From a virus: 42,941 nucleotides of DNA. Below, in pieces: positions 24,801 to 32,115 of the stretch; the first letter of the stretch is position 1; each line of letters starts with the position of its first letter. Where the stretch lies: IMG/VR virus record IMGVR_UViG_3300023313_000013, positions 1-42,941 of that record; one strand, written 5' to 3'. Made by a program: the position numbers and the translations under genes. The notes beneath the pieces are model-generated. The model was not told the origin of the DNA. It saw only the letters and a program-made list of their open reading frames with translations, and did not search any database.

Positions 24801-25772
24801 TATAGTAAAATGAAAACGCTAGAACACAACGTTTTGTTTAAAGCGTTGTCTAACACCCGTGTCACAGCTGACAAAGCAGTTAAAGCAATTGCAGATAGCA
24901 TGACCTATACTGACCCATCTACTTTTATGCAAGTTATGGGTAAGCTACCAACAAAGACACGTCGTAGCGTAGAAGGCGCAGTGCTTAAGCAGCTTACAGC
25001 GCAGCATACAATTGGTGATGACGCAGGCAAACAAGCCGTTAGTTTCCATAGGTTGGCTGCAGACTTAAATAAAGTAGCTTTTACACAGCCTGAAGCACAA
25101 GCGGTAAAACGCACTGTAAACACATTTGCAGAAGTGTTTAAGAATGACGGACACTTGCTAGCAGCTGTAGGCAACGTGCCTTTGCCTAAGTTTCAAGCGT
25201 ACTTAACTGCAGACCCTATAATGCGAGCTAAGTATGAATTTGCAAGTACTATGTTTAATGCTGTTAAATCACGTTTACCTTATAGTGCAAACGCAGGAAG
25301 AGCCGCGCTTGTTAAAAACCTAGGTAACCTATTAGATAACCCTCTAGACGCTAAGTCAGTTAGCAGCGTGCTTAAAGGTTTACCAAACGACCCGGAACTT
25401 AAGACTGCACTGCATAAACTAGCAGTAACGTTTGTAGAACAAGGTAAGCCTGAAGCTTATGGTAAAGTGCCTATCTACCGTGTGTACAAACCTGGCGAGT
25501 TCAATAAGCCTAATAACACTAAGCTAGGTAAAGGCATGTTATATTATACAGATAAACAAGTGGCTACAGATATTGCAAAAGCAACAGGCACTAAAGTTAA
25601 GGAAGTTATGCAAGCGCATAAAAGAATTGCTACCCCTAATGAAGTAGCTAAGTTGCTAGGCAAGGAGCCAACTAAAGATGACCTTAGTGACCCTATTGTG
25701 TTGCAGAAACTACAAAACCAAGATTGGGCAGGACTTGCAGTTGATGACAAGGTTTTGCTGTTCAAACAGTGA
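21876..25772 (+). CDS. Giant putative ejected virion protein with possible ART-like ends
   Basis: 1298 residues, last gene of the late operon, 1 bp after the portal. Residues about 140-225 (LYVMRNDGVFSG ... SIFSFK ... LVFKLPAGTKVLHPAGRA, then NEVIVAKGEF) resemble an R-S-E ADP-ribosyltransferase fold with candidate Arg147, Ser168 and Glu214. The last 100 residues (IYRVYKPGEF ... GMLYYTDKQVATDIAK ... NEVAKLLG ... DWAGLAVDDKVLLF) show a similar layout. Between them are PEQAVTPQQ repeats, a Gly/Ala/Pro membrane-compatible segment (AGAVVGGLIGAMVGRG) and long helices. It is likely injected with the DNA. The ART assignments are tentative. Confidence 0.7.
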   Translation: MAGSEVLKLITKAAKTLKQKPKGIDESALSVDEFNKLGQQVVEPTALAAHTARGKNNFSSEAGTFMTMSEDQFVKATTVLDEYKRTLTMDTKGLDPNVFPNLDNALTPEAKAIRIEEHLADGIGRGKIKSYLKNSEVKLEKPLYVMRNDGVFSGVKITDTEDPKSIFSFKAVDPSKPQTLEGYGTEDKGEHPLVFKLPAGTKVLHPAGRADPNEVIVAKGEFEKSVDVATRKNYLAAIAKGAPLFGAAGVAATVGSENANASTGGSPVNTNQDNSELSGKIQGLLDKGTKGGLIYQSLAESGKYDPAQVSSIMLKALQPKIAKLRDQGISNQDIMASFEAAGIKLAQPEQAVTPQQPEQAVTPQQPEQAVTPQQPEQTSLTGTAASFVAQSPLALVAGSLSLAADAMKEGLTPPAVAEHSHAIATIKNLDMEYSKLFTSVKGMTGLDPAAAAAAKTNKQELDSFLVTQLNKQGIKAEGVNSAGEVLIRDPNTGELVAQDETLIDSLLAAANETGGAIMGAQAGFAAAPPLPPYAKPAGAVVGGLIGAMVGRGTDVVSHAMELNYKISVNDVLTKMNDAGVADVTLGALGLTVGKVGSYTSRQLGRGLSKSWDLFVAGNKEGAMKTLKEVYNLNDAKTIDLVTKWETLTGQKVLSSEARATGTLTAKDSDGVLSAVTEMTPGAESVIARAADEANSGGVKLAERIDARAKAITAEANKLTNDNIDVVLQDSLGKYTVDTKDFFEQTKTLGVDLMQNSSYTFNFSDTALVPAMREAAKGIHNSALRKDFYHYMERIGELGSTPAVTTKTMHPEAKQAADATKRADSLKASQAKRADLAKAVKVRDNAVTKAKALKTEKGRKAALLRAKTNFLNAKVALEDKHLAKTEDIRAKASSVETSTITTTPAVESNLRGFNNLLELRKTVNELRGDARFSSFSNSQQMKLALSAVDKEIATAATTHMPEGKLWLKQWQSANTEYSKMKTLEHNVLFKALSNTRVTADKAVKAIADSMTYTDPSTFMQVMGKLPTKTRRSVEGAVLKQLTAQHTIGDDAGKQAVSFHRLAADLNKVAFTQPEAQAVKRTVNTFAEVFKNDGHLLAAVGNVPLPKFQAYLTADPIMRAKYEFASTMFNAVKSRLPYSANAGRAALVKNLGNLLDNPLDAKSVSSVLKGLPNDPELKTALHKLAVTFVEQGKPEAYGKVPIYRVYKPGEFNKPNNTKLGKGMLYYTDKQVATDIAKATGTKVKEVMQAHKRIATPNEVAKLLGKEPTKDDLSDPIVLQKLQNQDWAGLAVDDKVLLFKQ
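22914..23006 (+). repeat. 27-bp in-frame repeats (PEQAVTPQQ)
   Basis: Three perfect 27-bp units start at 22914, 22941 and 22968, with a partial fourth from 22995. They code for a Pro/Gln linker, PEQAVTPQQ repeated, between the N-terminal domain and the membrane-compatible segment of the giant virion protein. Confidence 0.95.
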
Positions 25773-25834
25773 GCCAGAGTCTTAAAATGTGCCTACAAAA
25801 TCACACATATTGATTGTGGGCTCACCAGACTAAT

Positions 25835-25896
25835 CGTATGGACTTTTTATTTTTTGGCCTAGTGTCTATATCCGTTAAAAATAAAAAGTCCATACG
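25835..25896. terminator. 20-bp-arm inverted repeat between convergent operons
   Basis: Perfect 20-bp arms (25835-25854 and 25877-25896) with a 22-nt loop. The outer half of each arm is GC-containing (CGTATGGAC) and the inner half is T/A. A looser pair, GTGAGCC (25769) and GGCTCAC (25818), lies to the left. It is the only structure between the end of the late (+) and early (-) units, so a bidirectional terminator role is likely, though the T-runs sit inside the stem rather than after it. Confidence 0.65.
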
Positions 25897-25920
25897 GCTC
25901 AATATATGAGACCAATTTTT

Positions 25921-26217
25921 TCACTGTTTTTCGAGTAAGTCTGTTATTGCTAGCGACTCTAACAATAATTGCACTGTTTCGGGCTTTCTAGCAACAATTG
26001 CGATGCCGCCAGCCTTCTGTATCTTTGCTATGTGAGCTTTTTGTAGTGCAGATACAACACCAGTTTCTGTCTTGCCTTCTATTGCTATGAACTTGCCACG
26101 AATGCAAGCCAGAATGTCAGGGACTCCAGCCCGGTTGGTGGCTATGGTTTTAATAACATAGCCACCTTCTTTTTCAATTAGCTTTTGAATCTTACGGTTG
26201 ATAGCTGCTTCGTTCAT
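25921..26217 (-). CDS. VRR-NUC domain nuclease
   Basis: 98 residues. Single-domain PD-(D/E)XK nuclease of the VRR-NUC type: GVPDILACIRGKFIAIEGKT gives Asp34, Glu47 and Lys49, followed by SALQKAHIAKIQKAGG with the conserved Gln, and a final IVAR strand. Phage VRR-NUC proteins act as structure-specific nucleases, for instance on Holliday or flap junctions. It overlaps the next upstream gene by 4 bp and is the last gene of the leftward replication operon, just before the convergent inverted repeat. Confidence 0.85.
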   Translation of the reverse strand: MNEAAINRKIQKLIEKEGGYVIKTIATNRAGVPDILACIRGKFIAIEGKTETGVVSALQKAHIAKIQKAGGIAIVARKPETVQLLLESLAITDLLEKQ

Positions 26218-26474
26218 TCAAGGCCTCCTAAGTCACTTAGTTTGTCACCTCTAGTCATAGCCATTGCTTTTAGCACAAAAGCTTCAGAAACACCTGATGT
26301 TTGCACCTCAACTATTTCCTTAGTTCCTTCAACTAGCTGAGGTGCAATAACACATACGGCACAACCATTAGTTACGTGGTATACGACACCGTTAACGACG
26401 TAGTAGCCATCAAGCTGCCCGCAGTTAGTTGGCATTAAAGGCGTATCAAGTTCTGTCACAGGTATATACTTCAC
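26214..26474 (-). CDS. Hypothetical protein between ligase and VRR-NUC genes
   Basis: 86 residues: MKYIPVTELDTPLMPTNCGQ, then a beta-rich YYVVNGVVYHVTNGCAVCVI. There are three Cys without clear zinc spacing. The C-terminus is helical. It is coupled by 4-bp overlaps to both neighbours, so it is very likely expressed. No family recognised. Confidence 0.6.
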   Translation of the reverse strand: MKYIPVTELDTPLMPTNCGQLDGYYVVNGVVYHVTNGCAVCVIAPQLVEGTKEIVEVQTSGVSEAFVLKAMAMTRGDKLSDLGGLE

Positions 26475-27691
26475 GATTTATCTCCTCTAATAGTTACAAA
26501 TCGTGGTAAGAACAAAGAATGTTGCAACGTGTCTTTGTCTTGCACTACTGCGTTATACTTTAACTCAAGCACGCTACCTACATAGTCACAAGGGTCTTTG
26601 TCACGGTCAGCATCTGTTAAGCCAGAACCTACTTGCACACGAACATGCTGTCCTTCAACTGTGCCTTCACAAACTAATGCGCCAATCAAGCCTTCGTACT
26701 TGCCTGTGCCATCTACCCAGTCACGACAAAATAAGTCAGCTGTTTTAGTTTCCTTCATCTTAGCCCAGTCAGTAGTACGCTTAAACGTATAATAAGACTC
26801 AGGATGCTTTAGAATAAGACCTTCAAAACCGTTAGCTATGTGACGGGAGTAACTAGCTTCTGCTTCTTGTCTATCTTGAGCTTCAAATGCTTCTGCTTGT
26901 TCTAGCTGAGAGCATTGAAGTTCTGCTAAAGCGCCAGCTACCATAACTCTACGCTTTATATAAGGCATGTTACAGCAGTGAGTTTCAAAATCATGTAAAC
27001 TTAAAAAGTCAAACACATTGAACACTAAAAGTTGTTCTTTAATGACTCCACCCTTCATAGCTGAGTTAATCATACCAGATACCTTAGTTCTGTCTTCCAT
27101 CTTACCGCTAGCTAGCGTAACTTCTGTATCTAACACGTAGTTTTGTTTTACTTGAGCTTCTAAGTAACACTTAAGAATAGGTAGCTTTACGCTCTTACCA
27201 TTACGAGTAATAAACTCAATCTTACCATTACGGTTTGCAATAATAATACGCACGCCATCGTATTTAGTTTCTACAAAGCATGGAAACTCAACTTTATTAA
27301 GAGGCAGCTCTTTTGCTAACTGCACCTTAAACACAGGAACTGTGCCAGGCTGTACTTTGTTCACTGACGTAGCTGTTACGCCACACCGCAAGTCTTTATT
27401 GCATATAAGCATAACTAAGGTGCCGTGGTCTCTACAATGCAGTATAACATGTTCTCTTGCAACATCACCTGATAAGCTACGTTCTGCAAGCTTATCAAGC
27501 AGTTCAAAGTCAGCTGAGCAAGGTTCTTGTAACGGGTACTTAGCTATCTGGTGGTCTGAAAACTTAACACCAAAAGATAAACACTTGTCGTAAGCGTATC
27601 TAAACATTTGTTTCTCTAACGGTGTTAACTCTTCTAAGTGAGCTTCTTTGTTTAGCCTGCTTGCATAGCACCTTAAGTCGTTAATAATCAT
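26471..27691 (-). CDS. ATP-dependent DNA ligase
   Basis: 406 residues. It seals nicks by forming a ligase-AMP adduct on Lys143 in motif I (ETKYDGVRI). Further motifs: an acidic/arginine segment IEFITRNGKSV (III region), FEGLILKHP (IV), and the DWAKMKETKTADLF lysine motif (V). A C-terminal OB fold (GALVCEGTVEGQHVRVQVGS) follows. It probably joins lagging-strand fragments together with the phage polymerase and SSB. It overlaps neighbouring genes by 4 bp on each side. Confidence 0.93.
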   Translation of the reverse strand: MIINDLRCYASRLNKEAHLEELTPLEKQMFRYAYDKCLSFGVKFSDHQIAKYPLQEPCSADFELLDKLAERSLSGDVAREHVILHCRDHGTLVMLICNKDLRCGVTATSVNKVQPGTVPVFKVQLAKELPLNKVEFPCFVETKYDGVRIIIANRNGKIEFITRNGKSVKLPILKCYLEAQVKQNYVLDTEVTLASGKMEDRTKVSGMINSAMKGGVIKEQLLVFNVFDFLSLHDFETHCCNMPYIKRRVMVAGALAELQCSQLEQAEAFEAQDRQEAEASYSRHIANGFEGLILKHPESYYTFKRTTDWAKMKETKTADLFCRDWVDGTGKYEGLIGALVCEGTVEGQHVRVQVGSGLTDADRDKDPCDYVGSVLELKYNAVVQDKDTLQHSLFLPRFVTIRGDKS

Positions 27692-28878
27692 AGTTCCTCC
27701 CGAGTGAACACTGAGTCCACGAAATTAGTTTTGTTTACTGATACAGTTTCATATACTTGGTCACTTATTGCTTTGTGAACTAACAAGAAGTGCACTGTTA
27801 TAGGAGTATCGCGTTTCTTGTTAGCTTGACGTGCTCTGCGTTGTGAGTGACGTGCTGTAGAAAAGTCTTGCGAGTATATCACAAGCTTGTCATGACCTGA
27901 TAAGTCCACGCCCTCAGCAAATGATGTTGCTTGTAATAACAAAGCATGCTTGAAATGTTGCTTTAGCTTTGTTAGCTCTGCAATATAGTTGTACATAATC
28001 ACAATGCTAGGACAGTCTCCCCACGTAGCTTTAATGTAGTCAATCTTCTCAGTATTGCCTAACACCATATAAGTAGAGTCTACTTTTGCTACGCCACCTT
28101 CTAGCATGTGCAAAGACGTTCTAAGCTTAATAGGAGTATCACAAATAAGTTCTTCTCCATTTAGCTCCATAACCTTATGCTTCATTAGCAGATTATAAGC
28201 TTCTCTAGTAGGCTCAGCTAGCGTTATGTAATGCTTTTTGTCAACGGGTTCATGCTTAAACTGCAACGCTTTGCGTGTAGCTCTTACAAACAGATGGTTG
28301 CAACATCGTAACACTTCATCTACTTTTACCTTCTTATATGTTTCAACAGACCTGCCTGACAAGTATATAGGGTCAGGTACGCCATAGTCTCGAAACCATG
28401 AGTAAGGAGAGGTCCACTTACTGAACGGAGACCAATCACTTAATGCCAGCTGGTTAAACAAGAGCTGAGGCCCTTGAGCGTAAGGTGTCGCGCTCAAGTA
28501 AATTAAAGGCCTACCTTTAGTTAACACTTTTATGCTTTTCCACATAGCCGACCGCTTTGGAAAAGCGCTAATGTAGCTATGTGCTTCGTCTAAGATAACT
28601 AAGTTGAACTTTGTCTTGTCTAACTTTTTAGCTTGGTGATAGTTAACTACAGTATAGTTTTTCTTATGCTTAAATGCAGCTAACGTTTCGTCCCAGCCGC
28701 TTAACGCTTTCTTTTTAGTTATGACTAAAATGTTCTCTACTTTTATGTCTTCACATATCAGTATAGCTGTTAAAGTCTTTCCTGTTCGCTCTTCCATTGC
28801 AAGGTATACTAGCATGTGGGTAGCTAGTATACCTCTGGCTTTTTTAGCGAGATGTACTTGATGCTCGTAAGGTATCAT
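27688..28878 (-). CDS. SF2 DEAH-box helicase
   Basis: 396 residues. Motif I is EERTGKT (residues 29-35), motif II DEAH (97-100), motif III SATPYA. In the C-terminal domain are TSFAEGVDLSGHDKLVIYSQ (V) and QRRARQANK (VI). This is the compact Snf2/RAD3-like layout of phage helicases that remodel DNA-protein complexes or help replication restart. ATG overlaps the upstream stop. It is flanked by the ligase and, two genes up, a Cas4-like nuclease. Confidence 0.88.
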   Translation of the reverse strand: MIPYEHQVHLAKKARGILATHMLVYLAMEERTGKTLTAILICEDIKVENILVITKKKALSGWDETLAAFKHKKNYTVVNYHQAKKLDKTKFNLVILDEAHSYISAFPKRSAMWKSIKVLTKGRPLIYLSATPYAQGPQLLFNQLALSDWSPFSKWTSPYSWFRDYGVPDPIYLSGRSVETYKKVKVDEVLRCCNHLFVRATRKALQFKHEPVDKKHYITLAEPTREAYNLLMKHKVMELNGEELICDTPIKLRTSLHMLEGGVAKVDSTYMVLGNTEKIDYIKATWGDCPSIVIMYNYIAELTKLKQHFKHALLLQATSFAEGVDLSGHDKLVIYSQDFSTARHSQRRARQANKKRDTPITVHFLLVHKAISDQVYETVSVNKTNFVDSVFTREEL

Positions 28879-29126
28879 AAGCCTGCCGCCTGTTTTTGTA
28901 GCTGCTTTTGCTTCGCTGAACTATACACACGAGGCGCCCAAGACTTGAGCACCTCTTGTGTAGCTTCTTCAGAGTTCTTGCTAACTATAACTGCTGGTAA
29001 CAAGCCTTGACTAGTCTGCGCTAAGACTTGTTGACCTGGCTGTAGCTGTTCAGGTGACTTGAAGCTAGGGAAGTCTTTTATTATAGGTAAGCCTTTAGTG
29101 GCAAAACATATTTTATAAGTATTCAT
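28875..29126 (-). CDS. Small hypothetical protein
   Basis: 83 residues from ATG at 29126 (MNTYKICFATKGLPIIKDF), which has AAGGAG upstream; a longer frame runs back inside the Cas4-like gene and is unlikely. A beta-rich N-terminus with PGQQVLAQTSQGLLPAVIVS resembles small SH3-like barrels. The C-terminus is basic and Gln-rich. It overlaps the helicase start by 4 bp. Function unknown. Confidence 0.55.
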   Translation of the reverse strand: MNTYKICFATKGLPIIKDFPSFKSPEQLQPGQQVLAQTSQGLLPAVIVSKNSEEATQEVLKSWAPRVYSSAKQKQLQKQAAGL

Positions 29127-29127
29127 G

Positions 29128-29949
29128 TTAGTCTCCTTGTACAAAAGGGCAGTCGTTGTAAAGTGCACAGTACTTATTAGAGCACAAGTAGTACTTAGGG
29201 TTACCGCGAAATAGCATTGCAGGCTCAATAGTCTGTTTACTAAACACGTCTAGCACTTCTAACAAAGTGTTTACAGCAAACTTTGCCTTAGCTACTTGTG
29301 GCTCTAAAGCTAAAATATGACCTTCAGGTTTAGCTTTAAGAACTACACCTTGAATTAAACTGTGATTGACTGTACGACCATTTGCTTCTGCGAGCAACTT
29401 ATAAATAGTCTGCTGAGTGTTATAGTTAGCAACTACTGGTTTACGCTTAGACGTTTTAACGTCCGCAATGGCGTCTTCGCTGATATAATCTACAGTACCA
29501 CTTAGCCTTGCAGCTACAGGGTTGTCTAGGTCAATAGTGTAACGCTCTTCAACGGCTACAGGAATATCAGTAAACGGCACAATGTCTTCTACAAAAGCTT
29601 TTACACCTTTTACTGCTTCACCTGTAGCGGTGTTAAGGTCTTCTCCAAGGTCATAGTTCACGCCTGCTAAGTCCATTTCAGCAAGCTCAGCGGCTGCTAA
29701 GTCTGCCATAGCAGTAACATTAAAGTCTTTCTTTTTAGTAAGAATAGCTTCTTTCCACTCTTGTTCTACTGCTGCGTGAATAGAAGTGCCGATAGCCGCG
29801 CGTCCGCCATTTGTAGAAGGTACGCCACCAATATGTGTCATGGCCCACTGACGAGGACAATTCATAAAGCTGTCCACTGCTGAAGGGCGAATAGTTATTT
29901 TTTCGCCGTCCCAATTCTCTAGCAAGTTGTTTAGTTCGTTATCTGTCAT
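29128..29949 (-). CDS. Cas4/RecB-like PD-(D/E)XK exonuclease with Fe-S cysteines
   Basis: 273 residues. Cas4/AddB-type organisation: an N-terminal cysteine in MNCPRQW (Cys31), a GTSIHAAVEQEWKE helix with the conserved His, the nuclease core GTVDYISEDAIADVKTSKR (Asp...Asp-x-Lys), and a QQTIYKLLAEA helix. Three C-terminal cysteines in CSNKYCALYNDC (256, 261, 267) would complete a 4Fe-4S cluster with Cys31. Phage members process DNA ends for recombination. It is transcribed from its own promoter at 29974-30002. No Cas1 or CRISPR array is present. Confidence 0.88.
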   Translation of the reverse strand: MTDNELNNLLENWDGEKITIRPSAVDSFMNCPRQWAMTHIGGVPSTNGGRAAIGTSIHAAVEQEWKEAILTKKKDFNVTAMADLAAAELAEMDLAGVNYDLGEDLNTATGEAVKGVKAFVEDIVPFTDIPVAVEERYTIDLDNPVAARLSGTVDYISEDAIADVKTSKRKPVVANYNTQQTIYKLLAEANGRTVNHSLIQGVVLKAKPEGHILALEPQVAKAKFAVNTLLEVLDVFSKQTIEPAMLFRGNPKYYLCSNKYCALYNDCPFVQGD

Positions 29950-29973
29950 TTGTCTCTCCTTTAAGTAAGCCTA

Positions 29974-30002
29974 ATTATATCATAATAAACTTAATTTGTA
30001 AA
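29974..30002 (-). promoter_or_regulatory. Leftward sigma70 promoter before the Cas4-like gene
   Basis: On the minus strand TTTACA (30002-29997) and TATAAT (29979-29974), spacer exactly 17 bp. It feeds the nuclease-helicase-ligase block. Confidence 0.85.
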
Positions 30003-30023
30003 CAATTAAAATATGCAATCTAA

Positions 30024-30075
30024 GGCCTTTTTATTCTCAAAACGTGTTATCCTATTCTGAATAAATAAAAAGGCC
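30024..30075. terminator. Inverted repeat ending the nucleotide-metabolism block
   Basis: GGCCTTTTTATTC (30024-30036) pairs with GAATAAATAAAAAGGCC (30059-30075) with a small bulge. It lies between the end of the deaminase gene and the next leftward promoter, so a terminator is plausible. The right half, AATAAAAAGGCCATACGG, nearly duplicates part of the inverted repeat at 25877-25897. Confidence 0.5.
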
Positions 30076-30106
30076 ATACGGATTGAATCACACAGCCTAA
30101 ATTTTG

Positions 30107-30718
30107 CTATTTTAGACTTGAATGGTCACGAGTAGCGTCATCAAGCTCAATCAAAAAAGCAACGTTTGTAAGCAGGTGTGCTAGGTGAGGAAGCTTTGAC
30201 TCAGAGTCTACTACTTCACCAGCACGCCAAGCTTCTAAGTGGCGCATGGCTGCTCCTACATAACGGTCAAGCTCACCTTTACGCCAGTTGTTAGGCTTAT
30301 ACTTACGAGCGCCATAGGTTAGCACTTCAGCTAGTGCCTTTGTAGTAGTTGGCGGTATAAGCTCATAGCGAGGCTTAGCAGAGTCAAATTTCATAAACTC
30401 TTCAACTACTTTTACAACAATCTGCAGTTCTTCTAAAACAGAAGCGCATGTTGCACAAGGTGGCTGTGTTACATACATAGTGCCTGCCACAGGTGTCAAG
30501 TTTTTATGCTTTTCACGATACGCGTTAAGCGCAGCTATTTCTGCGTGCACAGTATCAGCAGCTGTAGTTCCGTCAGGCAGTTCACAAGCATCGCCATTAG
30601 GATTATGATTAAAGCCAGTAGAATAAATGCCTTGCTTAACTAGTACAGCACCAACCTTACGTTTTAAGCAAGGGCTAAGCTTAGCTGTATCAATGGCAAG
30701 TCTATTGAAATCTATCAT
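30107..30718 (-). CDS. Fusion: dCMP deaminase-like + dATP/dGTP pyrophosphohydrolase-like (DUF5664)
   Basis: 203 residues. Residues 1-105 form a deaminase: SPCLKRKVGAVLV, VHAEIAAL (His58, Glu60) and PPCATCA (Cys88, Cys91), the zinc site. Residues 108-190 match the phage dATP/dGTP diphosphohydrolase family (PF18909/DUF5664): KFDSAKPRYELIPP, VLTYGARKYKPNNWRKG, YVGAAMRHLEAW, PHLAHLLTN. One polypeptide would thus convert dCMP to dUMP and hydrolyse a purine dNTP. It overlaps the upstream MazG gene by 17 bp. The substrates are inferred from the families. Confidence 0.82.
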   Translation of the reverse strand: MIDFNRLAIDTAKLSPCLKRKVGAVLVKQGIYSTGFNHNPNGDACELPDGTTAADTVHAEIAALNAYREKHKNLTPVAGTMYVTQPPCATCASVLEELQIVVKVVEEFMKFDSAKPRYELIPPTTTKALAEVLTYGARKYKPNNWRKGELDRYVGAAMRHLEAWRAGEVVDSESKLPHLAHLLTNVAFLIELDDATRDHSSLK

Positions 30719-31304
30719 GGCGAACCCTCACTAAGATGTCTTCTAACATTTCGGTTGGTGGCGTATATAGTGCGCCTTTGTTGATGTTCGCTTTAACGTC
30801 TTTATCTGTCTTAGCTACTGACTTTGTGTTGTTAGAAATACAAATAGCTCGAATAACGTCTAGAGCTAAGTCGGAAGAATCTAGTAGTACTTCTAGTCTT
30901 GTTAAACAAGATAACGCTAGTAAAGCTAAAATAACGTTTAGCGGCTCCTCTTGATACCAGTGTAAAGCTACAGCTGGCGAAGGCACCAATGACATGTCTG
31001 CTTCTACAGTGTCAAGCAATCGTGTGATTTGGTCAGGGTGTAAGCCCGTCTTCCATAGCGCTCCGATAGCTACATAGAAAATGTCGCCTAATCCATCGAG
31101 TATTTCTACCACTTCACCAGCCTGGTAAGCTGCTTCAGTCTCTTGCAGTTCTTCTAGCAAAAGCTGTAGCGTTAACTCATCGCTAGGCTCTTGTTCGTAC
31201 CGTGCTTTGTTCCAAGCACAAATGTCTTCAACAACAGACGGCGTGTTTAATAGCTCTTGTAAAGCTACTTGTTCTTTCTTTGGCATGTTAATTACTTTAC
31301 CCAT
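30702..31304 (-). CDS. MazG-like nucleotide pyrophosphohydrolase
   Basis: 200 residues. The all-helical MazG signature is visible: LLLEELQETEAAYQAGEVVE (Glu51, Glu52, Glu55) then ILDGLGD (Asp70, Asp74), giving the Mg-binding EExxE...ExxD site (Glu67, Asp70). It hydrolyses (d)NTP to (d)NMP plus pyrophosphate; the phage substrate could be dCTP, dUTP or (p)ppGpp. The C-terminal extension (NINKGALYTPPTEMLEDILV) is of unknown role. GGAGG precedes ATG. It lies between the thymidylate-synthase-like gene and the deaminase fusion. Confidence 0.82.
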   Translation of the reverse strand: MGKVINMPKKEQVALQELLNTPSVVEDICAWNKARYEQEPSDELTLQLLLEELQETEAAYQAGEVVEILDGLGDIFYVAIGALWKTGLHPDQITRLLDTVEADMSLVPSPAVALHWYQEEPLNVILALLALSCLTRLEVLLDSSDLALDVIRAICISNNTKSVAKTDKDVKANINKGALYTPPTEMLEDILVRVRHDRFQ

Positions 31305-31319
31305 TTAATCCTCCTTTTA

Positions 31320-32114
31320 TTATACTTCTAAAGCAAACTTGATGCTTGGCATTGGCGCGTATTTAAGAACCTTAAACATGCTAGGCTCAAAGTTAAATAC
31401 CGTAGCTTTAGGGTCAAGTTCCCATGTAGGTAGATACATTTGAGGAGTATCATTAGCTTGCTCAAGATACGTATCGACGCCTTCTAAGTGACTTTCATAG
31501 ATGTGGCAGTCACCTAGCATAAAGTTCAAGCGACCAGGCTTAAGCCCTACAGTTTGTGCCATTAAGATATTCCACACAGCAGCTAAAATAATGTCACTAG
31601 GCAGCCCAATCATGATGTCAACAGAACGTTGGTTCCAAATCATTTCTAAGCACCCGTCTTTAACATACCACTGATAGCTATAATGACAGCAAGGTAAACT
31701 TAAGTCTTTTAAGTGCGCAGGATGCCAGCCACTGATTAAGTGTCGGCGACCTTCTGGGTGTGTTTTCAAAGACTTAACAACTTCTTTCAACTGGTTAACG
31801 CCTTCAAAATCAAGCCAAGCGTTACCATAGTCAACGTTTAGTTTTCCAGCCTTGTCACCCCAAGAGTCCCAATAGTTGCAACCTTGAGCCTTGAAGTCTT
31901 TGACTGCTTTAGGGCCTTTAAGAAAAGCAGCAAGCTCACCTATAATACCTTTCAAAAACAGTTTACGCCCCAACAATGCTGGAAGTTGATTATGTATTAG
32001 CGAGTCGACAACTAAGTGTTCGCCAAAGTAGCTTCTAGTGACCGCATTGCGTGTCTTTCTAGGCTCTTGAGCTAGCGCGTTGATTATTAAGTTTCTAAAC
32101 TTTCTGTCTAACAT
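31320..32114 (-). CDS. Thymidylate-synthase-family enzyme, possible dCMP hydroxymethylase
   Basis: 264 residues, full length for the ThyA fold. Conserved elements: a GELAAFLKG helix, CNYWDSWGDKAG, EGRRHLISGWHP (phosphate-binding Arg pair), LSLPCCHYSYQW (catalytic Cys), NQRSVDIMIGLP and GDCHIYESH. E. coli ThyA has Asn177 in GLPFNI; here the segment is GLPSDI, with Asp. Asp at this site is the hallmark of dCMP hydroxymethylase (T4 gp42 Asp179), and N-to-D in thymidylate synthase shifts preference toward dCMP. It could therefore make 5-hydroxymethyl-dCMP; ordinary dTMP synthesis is the alternative. Confidence 0.8.
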   Translation of the reverse strand: MLDRKFRNLIINALAQEPRKTRNAVTRSYFGEHLVVDSLIHNQLPALLGRKLFLKGIIGELAAFLKGPKAVKDFKAQGCNYWDSWGDKAGKLNVDYGNAWLDFEGVNQLKEVVKSLKTHPEGRRHLISGWHPAHLKDLSLPCCHYSYQWYVKDGCLEMIWNQRSVDIMIGLPSDIILAAVWNILMAQTVGLKPGRLNFMLGDCHIYESHLEGVDTYLEQANDTPQMYLPTWELDPKATVFNFEPSMFKVLKYAPMPSIKFALEV

Positions 32115-32115
32115 T

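Noticed and set aside
29128-29949. CRISPR adaptation protein Cas4
   Set aside because: No Cas1, Cas2 or array is present; free-standing Cas4-like nucleases are common in phages.
30107-30718. 2-aminoadenine (Z) genome biosynthesis
   Set aside because: The DUF5664 domain is suggestive, but no PurZ-like adenylosuccinate synthetase or DpoZ-type partner was found in the window.
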